Of a DNA stretch of 64,000 bases, positions 13,301 through 25,300 are shown piece after piece (the stretch's first letter is position 1; each line of letters opens with the position of its first letter). The translations under genes were made by a program, and so were the position numbers. Below the pieces are notes generated by a model, which saw nothing but the letters and a program-made list of their open reading frames with translations, had not been told where the DNA came from and ran no database searches. Location of the stretch: assembly GCF_023078275.1 (NCBI RefSeq), contig NC_062975.1:21854641-21918640 (forward strand), in the 5' to 3' direction. This DNA comes from Leguminivora glycinivorella. Its lineage: Eukaryota > Arthropoda > Insecta > Lepidoptera > Tortricidae.

Positions 13301-16300
13301 GTTGCCCCATGCTTGATGCTGAAGCTCGAAAAATAATCTTTTCCGATCGGCACGAAGCAAGTAGCCAAACCAGCTCTCTAAACCCCAGGTCATACCTCTA
13401 TCGCACTCCATAGGGTACTGCTGCGGCTGGTCATATGTCTCGGGCTGGGGGGGCTCCAGGCGGCGCGCGATCACGCCCTCGCGGGGCACGTGGCTGTGCG
13501 AGGAGCTGGAAGAACTGGCCGTGTCCGAGGAGGAGGTGGGGTGGCGCTTCTCGCGCGGGGCCTCGCCTGGAGAGGGAAAAACATTATTAGGGTGGAATCA
13601 AGTCATCAAGTGACGCACATTCTTCTTGCTTAAGGGTTCCTGTAAACAGTGGACGCCCAGAAAGCAGCGGTGCTGAAACCCTTAGCCGTGATGTCTGACT
13701 ATCTGTTAGGGCAGATTCAGAGAGGAACTCATCTCCAGCTCCACGTGCCTCTGTAACCAAGCTACAGATGCACACGCAGTTGACAGTTCGTCAACTAGTC
13801 CGTAGCCTTGAATTAGTTGAACTTCCATCAGGAAACCAGCTGCCTCTGTGAGAGCCTCCTAGAAAGGCTTCTAAACGCAGGCGCTTTGGAGTCAAACTGA
13901 ACCGAGTTTACCTTTAGTGATTAATATTCTCCATGTCAAGTGTAATCTCTCCACATGTGAGGTGATCTGCACACACAGTCTATTAGGCGACCCGTAGCTC
14001 GGCAGCCCTTGAACTTCTACCAGGAACCTGGTTGCTTCAGCAAGAGCTTCCTGGAATGATTCACTAAACTATATAGAACTGAATGGAGCTTACCTTTAGT
14101 AATCATCTCCATGTGTCTCTGCAGGTGAGATGCTAGCTTCACACATAGCCCATCAGCTGGCCCGTGTCCTTGAACCTCCACCAGGAACCTGGCTGCTTCA
14201 GCAAGTGCCTCCTGGAACCCAGCTCGGAACTCCTCGCCCGCCGCTCTCTCGGCCGCTAGAACAGAATCCGCGACAAAATGGAACTGATGCGCTGGTGCCA
14301 ACGCATTGGATTAAACACACCCTGCCTAAGCATCGTATTTTTCTTCCACTATCAAAGCTTTCGCTATGCTATGGCCTAAATATTATCGTAGGAACTGAGA
14401 TATTTCCCCATCTTATTTGAACGACCCGGCATTATTTTTAGTACTTAAGAACCTACACTCTGTTCATTTTCATTGATTGAAAGTACCTACAAGATACAGA
14501 TGTATAGCATAACTACTCCTTTTAATCGTATTATTATGATGTACGTTCAGGTAAAAAGGACCTACTAAAGTTGAGTGAAGTATAGCAGTGCATTTTTAGT
14601 GTTTCTTCGAAGCCGGTAAGGTACCTATTATTATTTATTCAGTGCCGTGGCCTTTAGAAAACGCGGTCAAACGCGTGTTTTGCTTGTTATACGCATTTAT
14701 TTATATAATACTAGCTGCCCGGCGTACTTCGTATCGCCTTATACTTGGAGGCGCAAAACATGGGGCAAGGCAAAGAAGTGACCATTTTTACTTGACACAA
14801 TTAAGTAGCTACATCATTAATTACATTATAGCGTACCTATTTAATATACACATACCCATAGCTGGGCATTAACTCGTTAATCCGTTAATCGTTAATTAAC
14901 GAAGTTAACATTTCGATTAACGGATTAACTGTTAACTCTAAAAAATGTTAACGGACTCGTTAACTTCCGTTAAATTTCTCCGAGTCCGTTAATCGTTAAT
15001 TTAGTAGGGCAGCGCCGCGAAAAACACGCTACTGTAAAAGTCCGAAGTACGGAAAATCCTAGGATTTAACCGGTAAATCCCAGCTTTTACCGATTTTGAT
15101 CGCCAAAAGCCCAAATATTACCTAAAGAATTGTTGTTCACATGGGTTCGCTTTTACCAACGTTGATTCGATGAATCCTAAGTTTTACCATGGCAACTGTT
15201 CTAGATTATACTGTGGTTCTAGTGACAGGGCAGCAAATTCGAACCCAATTTAAGACCACATTCTCTTCCCTAGCTTCTACCCGGCTTCCGCCTGCTGTGA
15301 TCTTGCAGCTCTCCTGACACAGTTCTTGGCAGTAGCTCAGGCAATCACTGCCTTCCACATGTAGCCTAGAGTTCAATAGGCTTGCTGTAATTCGGGCTTT
15401 TACAGTAATATAATACATTATAGTGGATTACTGATACAACTAAATATATACCTACAGTAAAAATATTTTTTTTTCACGCGTTAACGGATTATCGATTAAC
15501 TTTAACTTACGTTAAATTTGTTGAAATGTATCGCATTAACGATTAACGAAGTTAACTTTTTTAGTAACGGATTAACGATTATCGAAGTTAAATATTTGAT
15601 TAACGGTGCCCAGCTATGCACATACCTATTGAAGAGATAAGATGACTTACCTTTTTCCTCTTGTGGCAATCATCCGGTGGTCATTGCGTTGTTTTAGTTA
15701 CTAACTGTAATACTTTAAATTACTTTTGAAATCAATTTGGAGTTTTTTTACCATTCATTTAAAATACACCATTTAAGCTAGTTTATTCCAACTACAAAAA
15801 TATACTATTTTTATTTTATCTCAAAACTCAAATCACGGCAATAACAGTTTAACAGATTTTTTTTCTGTTATGACAGCTCATTCTCATTCATTTCATTTCA
15901 AGCAATATTTTTTAGCCGCATTACCTGGCCGCTACATATTAAGGTGGATGATACACTGGCTCCGGTTGTGCGATGCGAATCGGAGCCAGTGTGACATCCA
16001 CCTAATCAACTACTTGTTGCACGATTAGAGTGATATGGAGCAATAGGTAGAGAAGGACAAACATGTATTGCCTCACTCTATCGCTCTATCTCACTCTAAT
16101 CGAGCAAGCGATCGCCATGTGTGTAGAGATCTTGAGGATTGTGATCGTTTCGGTTTCCTTCGCCTAAGTTTTGCACGGAGCGAATGTAACTATTTATTTG
16201 CGATGGTACCGGTTCATCACTACTTTTGTGAAGTATAAAATTAATAGTTGTAACAAACTGTCAGATTTGGTTCGAGTCGGACAGCGGATTTAATTCGCTC

Positions 16301-19300
16301 CGAACCATATCCGGCCGTCTGTAGAGCACGCGGACCAAATCCGACCGGTCCGGCCCGAACCAAATCTAACCGTCTGTTACAGCTATTAGAGAAAATTTAT
16401 AAATCTGGCAAGCAATTTGACAATGACAACTTCATAGACTACTTAAAATAGCTGTAACAGACGTGTGCGTTCCGATTTAGTATTATTTCTTATTTCTTTA
16501 ACGGAATAATTACTAATTTTCACATTATTTTGCCATTCCATTACTAATTTTCACATTATTTTGCCAAGATAAATTAATAAAATCACAATGCGTTTGGAAC
16601 GCATCCGTCATTAATGTAAGTTTGGAACGCACCTGTCATTAACGTCACGTCATTGTCAAGTTGTCAGGTAGGAACAATTTGTATGGGAAAAAAGAATCAC
16701 TGTTTTCTAATTATCATCACAATATTTACGTGTTTTTACACTGCCTAAACCTTCTGCGGTCTAATACAAACATTTCAATACCAAAATTACGTAAATCGGT
16801 CCAGCCGTTCTCGAGTTTATAGGTAACTAACAAACGCATTTCATTTTTATATATATAGATTAACACCTTTGCCACTTCACGATTTTACGACACGTTTATT
16901 ACGTTCTTTATTTATGCAGGTCGTGAGCCCTGGACAACTTTTAAATCGGTCGGTGTATAAAAACCTAGTTAACCTATCTGTACATACTGTATATCTACCT
17001 AATACATATATATTTCATCTAATCTTCCTTGATATGCCATGTGAAGTATGTGTGTTGTGTCAATTCGTTGTTTATACATGTTCTCTGTCGTCCATCGAAG
17101 CAGAATACATGGCCCTTCTAAAGGCTACATTTATGATATCGCGGGTTCTTTAAAAATAAGGGGCAAGGAGCTGTCATCCGCGGTAAAACATTAAATGTAA
17201 ATCATGATTGCCAGGCTACATTTAACCCTATCTGACCTACGCCGGTCTGTAACTAGGTACATAGGTGTAAAGTTAATTATTGAGAAGGGTTATTTGAACG
17301 ATTACTGTCGATTGAACCTCTTGTAAAACATCTATGCTCTGTTCCTAACATATGATGAAACATATGACAACCCAAACATAAAGATACCTACCGTCCTGCC
17401 ATATATATATTTTTAATGATTTTAATAGGGAGACGCAGAGGTTTCCCACTCGTCGACTTACTAGTTCTTTATATTGGACTATCAGTGAGTCTATCATTAA
17501 GAGAGACTATCATTACACTGAGAGAAATTTGCATTGTGAATTTAACAAGTTTGACTTGTTGCGGTTTATCCGTTTGAATCAGCCAAACGTATGTTTAAAA
17601 CAATATGTGTCAGGTTGTTTTTATAAAATCGTATTGTTGATTCAAATATATTGCCGATTCAAATGACAAGTAGCTTGTTGTTTGAACCAAAGAGCACGTA
17701 GGCGCTATTTTAACCAAAAAACTTGTTGAACGAACATGAAAACTGGTTGTATTTTCTCTCAGTGTAAGTGGCAAATGTCGAATCGAAACAACCCTCCTGA
17801 ATAACCCATCGGCGCTCGCCACCTCAGTTACCTCATACCTTAAACCGAAACTGGCAACCCGTGCGGCTAACAACTCCACCGACATAGTAAGGACATTACC
17901 GTATCGCAGCCCAAGGCAAGGCCATGGTACAAACCATTGGCTCGCTCCTGCAGGAACTTGAGGTGGCGGATGGCCATCTCGATGATCTCGGTCTTCTCGA
18001 CGCGGCCGCGGCCTTTCTTGAGATACTCGGGTGGGATGAGACGGGAGAGGTCGGCGAGGCAGTTGTTCATGCGGTCCCGCCGACGCTTCTCGATTATCCG
18101 GTGGGACATTGGATCTTGCTGTGGACAAAATAGGAATATTAGACTTTCTTACGCTCCTGGAACCTACTAAGTAATGAATAGAGGTGATTCATTATTTATC
18201 CATACTAATATTTTATATTATAAATGGGAAAGTTTGTGTGTCTGTTTGTTTGTCCGTCCTTCACGTCAAAACGGAGCGACAAATTATCATGATTTTTTAA
18301 GTAAATATAGTTGAAGGGATGGAAAGTGACATGGGGTACTTTTTGTCTCTTGCTAGCTTCTCTAAAATGGGGGGTTAAAGATTGTATAGAGCATTCCTCA
18401 ATTTTCAAATTCTAGTAATTCCTCAATTCTAGTAATATATATACCTAAAACATTCGCATATAACAATATTAGACAGCATATAACATTGTCGTGCTACGAA
18501 AACGAAAGTTAATTACTTCGTTTTTGCATACCATACAGTCATTAGGAAGTCTTTCATATTTGAGATATATTATATAACACATAAATAATCAGACAACAAA
18601 CAATTTACGAGTATGGTAACAACACAGACCAACCCCTATAGACATCCATTACAAGACGACTCGCGGTCGCCAGCCTTCCTAGTATTTGCACTGATATAAG
18701 CGCGGGCGCTCGCCGTGCCCGATCAGTATCGACCAAGTAACAGACCCGAAAGCAGCGCGTGTTTTTCGCACTAAAAAATTGGAAAAGGGTATTTTGATGC
18801 CTTAAAGATGTCCACCTGTAGTGTGGAAAGGTAACAAGAAGCTCAAATTTAAAAACAGACGGCATTACATTCCACAAATAAGTCATATTTATAATTTATT
18901 CAGAGCCGGCATAGGTCAACTTACATTGGCCACTTACGCGTCAGTAGAGGGACAGTCATACTTCTGTCCCTTTTCATCTGGCGCGACTGCCCGCCGTCCT
19001 TGAAACGGCCAATCACAGCGCGCTTAACACATTCCCCGCCCGCTCCTCGCACCCCAAACACTGGTGACTCGTATCGCGAACAAAATATACAAGATTGCCA
19101 CTCTATAGGAGATTCTCTGTGGGTAACAATAACAAATTCATTGTCACCCCCGCGGGTCATGAAAACAAATCCATTGACTCTTATTTAATAAAATCTGCTC
19201 CGAAAGGTACGTGGACGATGTAGTGATGCTATCCTTGGAGAAAGGATAGAATTGGTCTGAAAAACGGACCGGCCCTGACTAATGTGCATATGCATTATCA

Positions 19301-22300
19301 TAAATGTACTGCTAAAATCCCTTCGCTGTAAAACATATCCAGATAAAAATAACCTCATCACTAAAACAAGCTCGGCTGCAGTTTTAGCCGCAAATAGCGC
19401 GCTAAAATTACCTACTTTGGTATTCAATATTCATACTGAACACGTGCCTCAGAGTTGGAAACTACGCAGTTCATCTCGTCACATATAGATACCTATTTCC
19501 ATTCCCGTTGACGGCAGATTTGTCAAAACTAAACTTTAATAGCTTGATAATACGAGTCGAAGCTCGCGTTTTTGTCAAAGAACCGATAGGTGTGGAAAGA
19601 CGAGTGTGGCGGATGAGACAATCAGACAATTAGTATACTTGAGAATCACGTGGACAATAGTTTGTGTGAGTGAGGTAGGTCAGATGGGCAGGCAGGGCTA
19701 ACAAACGCCTGCAAGCCGTAGAGAAGGTTGCCAACGTTGCTATACGTCAAGATTTCCGTTGACAAGATTGTCAGGATTCTTTGTCTCATATCTGAGTAAC
19801 AATGAGTGAGTATGCCTGGTTACGAATTCACAAATACTACCGAGAGGCAACGCGGGGAGAGCTGGGGATAGTGCCGATGGTCAGGGTTTTTTAGAACCCC
19901 AAATAAGTCAAATACCTAACCTAAAATTGGAGTTTGACCGAAGAAAAGAACTCTCGACTTACAATACCATTTCGTTCCGCTGCACTTTTCAGCAGCTAGC
20001 TAAAATAATTCGGTATTCATATTGTACAAGTTTTCACAGTAGGAGTATGAAACTACTACGCAGTGACACCACGTCACTAAAGTGTGACGAATGGGACAAT
20101 TAGTACTTGAGACAGTTGAGACGTGTCGAGAGCAGTTTGAGGTAGGTCAGGCAAAGCCGGATCTCAAGGTCAAGCAAAGGGGACGAGCCAGGGCATGGGG
20201 CGTCAAGTCCAGGGGGCGCCAAATTTGAACTTTATCGAATCCAAGGGGCGCCAAATTCGGCATATTTTTGTTTTTGTCCCCCCTTGAACAAAGTCTAGAT
20301 CCTTCACTGAGGTCTAGGTTAGGGCTACCAAAACTATTCACGATATTAACACTCAAATTAGCTGTGTGCGACCACACATGACCTTGCTCGTTAATCTAGT
20401 TATCTATTTCTATATGGCGGCGGGCGACGTAAATATTGAGGTAGGTCAGGTGTCAGGGACAGTCTGGCAGGAACAAAACGACACAATAATAACTATATCG
20501 ATCGCGATTATAATTATTTAATGCACATAATCAAAATTTTTAACTGAGTGCGAGCGTTGTGAGAACACGGTCATTGTACTAAAGGACGTAGACGAATTAG
20601 GTCAGGGTATATCATTAAAACTCCTATAGATAGACCGAAATAGTTTATTAGGTATTTTAAACAAATTATTTCTTGTGAGAACTTGTGTAAACGGGTAGTG
20701 AATTATTTCTATCTACTACGGCACCACGGGTAGACGGGTAATTTTAACAAGCAAATTCCTTTAAGCATTCATATAAAAACGCCTCGATTAATTAAAATAA
20801 AAAAACTTGACACCTAATATTCACTATGAACATACAGACATCGTCCCCAGATTATACCAGATATACCCGAGCCAGCGGAAATTCCAATATTGAACCGCGA
20901 GCGAAGCGAGTGGTCCGAGAAGTGGAATCTTGAGCGTTGTGAGGAAACGCACGAAGCGAAGGTTAAACAAACTTTGACACCGAGTGAAACACAAAATTTT
21001 TCACCACACCAACACGAATAAGAAGTTATCAAGCCGATAAAGTTCGTTTGTCCCTTTCTATCACACCAATACGTCGGAAAACTCGGAAAGGGACAAACGA
21101 ACTTTAGCGGCTTGATAACTTTAGTGAACGTTTATGAATAAGGGGGTGACTATTATTTAAACATCAAACTGAATCAAATTTATCAATTTATTAAATATTT
21201 ATGATTCAAAATCATCATAAATAGCTAAAATTATATTTCATCGCTTCATTCTTCAGATATAATAAATAACCAGGTAGTTTCTTTAACTTGCTAGGCAACG
21301 TAACACGATTTTAAACGTAAAAAAATATATGAAATTACTTTGCACTCTTGTGGATAAAATACAATTTTGCTATCCGTTTTTGAATAGCAAAGAGAGCCTT
21401 TACCTGCTGGTGTGGTGAAAAAATCGATACAGTGTAGCACCGCTATAAAAAAAAAGTTATGGAGTCTTTCCTTTTACTATAAAGTTGTGATATGATATTA
21501 TTAAACGACTTCTTTAAACCTTGTTAGAATAGCGGCACGAGGTGCACGTGCGGTGCGCATTAAAATGCAGCCTTGGCCAGAAAGAACTTTAAGAACGAAC
21601 AAGATTGCTTAGAACTTCAACAGGATTTGAACCGCCTGGGAGAATATTGTGTTAACAATAAGCTGGTTTTGAATGTTGATAAATGTTCCTTTATTTCTTA
21701 TTCTCGAAAACGTAAACCTATTATTTATAACTATAATTTACTAAACACTAAACTTAGAAAGGTAACTGAGATCAGGGACCTGGGAATACAACTAGATCAG
21801 GAATTGCTATTCTCATCTCATATTCAGAAAATTACCGCGAAAGCTTATAAAATGTTGGGATTCATATTTAGACAAGGAAGTGATTTTAAAAACTGTAATA
21901 CTCTTAAAATTTTATATAAAACACTTGTACGGTCTCAATTAGAATATGTATCTACGACGTGGAACCCACAATATCATTGTTATATTAACTCAATTGAACG
22001 CATTCAAAAGAAATTCATAAATCGTCTGAAAACTAAATTTAAGAATGTTACATTCAACGATATTGTACCCTTGCAGAAACGTAGAGAACACAGTGACCAG
22101 ATCTTACTTTATAAAATTATCAATAATATTGTTGATTCTCCATATCTATTAAGTAACATATCTCTTAAATGCTCCGGTCTGCGTACTCGCTCCAAAAATA
22201 CCTTTGCTGTAAAGCCATGTAGGAATAATTACTCAACAAATCGTTTTACTATAAGAGCCTGCTCCACCCATAATACTATGTATAGCCATACCGATATCTT

Positions 22301-25300
22301 TCATCAAAAGTATACTAGTTATGTAAACACGATTAGAAATACTTTATAATTAAGTTTTTGCATGCATTTGTATCAAAAAATAATAATTTTGTAACGTTTT
22401 GTACTAAAGTAACTTATGTTACACTAGCTTAAATTTATAACTTTGTGCATACTTTTACACATAAGTGTTACCTATTAGTGAAAACTTCATTGGCTTATGA
22501 TCCACCTAAATGTACGATTTACAATGTATTATATAATGCTGTTTGTTTTCCTTAATAAAGAAAATAAAAAAAAAAAAAATATGCAGCTCCAGACATTTTC
22601 ATGGAAAAACTCATATTTTGCACAAATTGCTGACGCGGCGGCTTTAACTGATTTCACAAAAAGTAGATAGCTTTGTAGGTATTTGCTTATAAATACCGAT
22701 ACCGTCACGAATAACCAAACCACAAAATTAAAACGCGACATAGTGGACCGATTTTCATGAAACATGGCTAAGAACAGTCCCGACTAACTCAGCTTTCAAA
22801 CAAAAAAAACTAAATCGAAATCGGTTCATCCGTTCTGGAGCTACGATGCCACAGACATACAGACAGACAAACAGACAGACAGACACGTCAAACTTATAAC
22901 ACCCCGTCGTTTTTGCGTCGGGGGTTAAAAAGGAAAATTAACGATAAGTTATGGTGCTCCCACGCCGGGCTGTTATAAATATGTACGAGTATTAAACATT
23001 AATGGTCGCGCTTACAGCCGTCCCTATCGCACTATTTGTAAGTGCGATAGGGACGGCCTGATATTTTATCGTCTATCGCGCGACCATGCTTCCTGCAGGG
23101 TGACTGGTAATTCGATCGATTCCTTCAAAGGGGTTATTCTATACGTTATTTGCAATGTTTTTAGCCCAGTCAATTGGGGGTCGAAGATCGGTAGTCATTC
23201 AGTTTTCGAAAAATTTCTACCTCTCGGCCTATGAATGCAAATTGTAAAAAAAGGTAGTACATTAAGTACGATGATGGTTTTTTTTTTTGCTTGGTAGCCC
23301 ATGAATTAAGGATTATTTTTCACATCAAAATCATGTAAAAAAAGTTTTTTTAACATTTTTCTGAAACAAAGGCAAAAAAAAAAATGTGACACTTCGCGTA
23401 AAAATTACAGAAATGAATTATGTATGTTTAACTCAATTATTGAGAATAATAACTTTAATAACAGAGCGCGTACCAATTTACCGCGTGCTCTGGACATGCG
23501 CGGATCCAGGGGGGGGTCATGGGGGTCATGACCCCCCCCTGGAGCCCAGGTTGGCCATACAAATAGACCACGTGACCCCCCTGGGCACGAAGCTGGATCC
23601 GCGCTTGGCTCTGGAAGCGTACCCGACCCGATACGCGATTTGGTATTAGTACACATTTTCTAAGGCCCACTTGCACCAACCACTTAACTCAGGGTTTGTG
23701 TGCTGTCAACTGTCAAATTCCATATAAAATGGTGGGTGAAGCCTCGGGTTAACCCTCCATTTTCGTTAGTGCAAGTGGCCCTAAGATGATTTTTTTGCTC
23801 ACGTCACTAATCCCTAAACAATTGTTTTTTTTTATTACTCTCATTTACCCGCTATAAAATACACCAGGGATGTAACGGAGTTCTGCTTCTGCTTCCGTTA
23901 CTGCAGAACTTCCGTTTTGTTTTACACATCCGCTTCTGTTCCGGTTCTGTTATTTTTCAAACGGAAGTTATAACGGATGTCGGAACCTAGCGCGACGGTG
24001 AGACATGAGCGGCGTACATCAAAGACCAACAGGTCTATACCTATCATTCGCTCATCTCTCCGCTTGCCACGTGCTGCGATACTAAACATTAATCGCTTCA
24101 TTCCATTGCGCGCCAATATTTGTCCTGTCCACCTAGTTAGTAGCGAGTGAACAACTATTCAGTGGTGCAGGGCTTATCTACGATCCCCTTAGAAGCTCCC
24201 CTTAGATTTGTTTATTAAATACAGTTTACTTCTTTTACAATCACTCCATTTAATTTAAAAATTTAATTGTGTGCTAACAATTACACATATAATTTTTACT
24301 GGTTAGTTTTGGATTGTATTATACTACCTACGAGTAAGTTTTCTTTTCGTTTCTAAAACCTTTTACGGCATAATAAAGGTTTAAAAGGATTCTTATGTGA
24401 TTTTTAGTGATTACCTAAACAACAAACAATCTTAAAGTTCAAGGTGATTTAAATTTTTGGATTGTAATGAATGATATACTTAAGATAAAATATCAGGTAA
24501 CTTTTCTTTTCGTTTTTAAAACCTACGTGGGCCTAAAGGCTGATTACAAACTGCTGATTACAGGCTGAACAGTAAACACCTAAAAGTTCTAGGTAATTTA
24601 ATTAGTTTTGGTTTATGTTATACCTATGTGGTATTTTTTCATTTCGTTTTAACATCTATAACTTCCGCTTCTGGTTCCGGTTCCGCTTCTGCTTCCGTTA
24701 AACTAAATTCAAAACTTCCGCTTCCGCTTCCGGTTCCGTTAAAACCACATCCGTTACATCCCTGAAATACACCCTGTATGATATGGGATTATTGTCAAAG
24801 CGGACCCTAGGCTCTCACGAGCCGTGGCGAATGCCGGGCTTACCCAAGAAGGATGATGATACGCACATAACATACAATCATATAAGTCACACAAAAGATA
24901 ACTAAACCTACAAAATCGTTACGAGTATATCACCATCACCAACAAGTCGCCGCCATCGCCAGACAAAGAATGAAGAACTTTGGAGCAGGCTACGACTTCA
25001 GAGAGCTACCCATGAGCCCCATCATCCGATACGTGGAGATGGTCGAGAAGCTCCTGAATAGCTGAAGGATCTCAGGATCGTAGGGGGTAATTGCACAAAA
25101 GATCCCGATGGGTCGAAGTGTATCCGTAAGGGCCCCCGCAGATTTAAGATAAGATAAGATCACCAACAAGTCGAATTCGTGTCCAGGTACAGTAATACGA
25201 GATGCAGCATAATTTTATTGGCATTAGGCCGGCGCGTGACGAGCCACGTGCGTCCTCCACGTTGCGAGCCCCGCCCGCGCCTCGGCCACGTAACTCCTAC

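Larger units (their letters stand above)
14709..16860 (-). mobile_element. Composite interspersed element
   Basis: The left end ACTAGCTGCCCGGCGTACTT and the right end with CGGCTGGACCGATTTACG on the minus strand are the two typical edges of a common lepidopteran repeat. They bracket 2.15 kb. The interior is broken up by a nested element at 14858-15617 and by small inverted repeats at 15952-16003, 16022-16101 and about 16255-16385. No reading frame survives. Family not determined (Helitron-like or LINE-derived are both possible). Confidence 0.5.

Noticed and set aside
17610..18128. 172-codon frame overlapping the bHLH exon
   Set aside because: It is in a different frame from the bHLH. The bHLH frame has the conserved domain and the splice sites.
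18724..18760. A second plus-strand TCAGT as a promoter in the 18.7-kb island
   Set aside because: No downstream element matches at +28, and no plus-strand exon follows.
21573..22349. Active retrotransposon
   Set aside because: The frame is intact, but the element lacks the catalytic FADD box and endonuclease because of 5' truncation.
22860..22890. CRISPR-like regular spacing of CAGACAGA in several places
   Set aside because: These are simple CAGA runs in a eukaryotic repeat family (family A), not repeat-spacer arrays.
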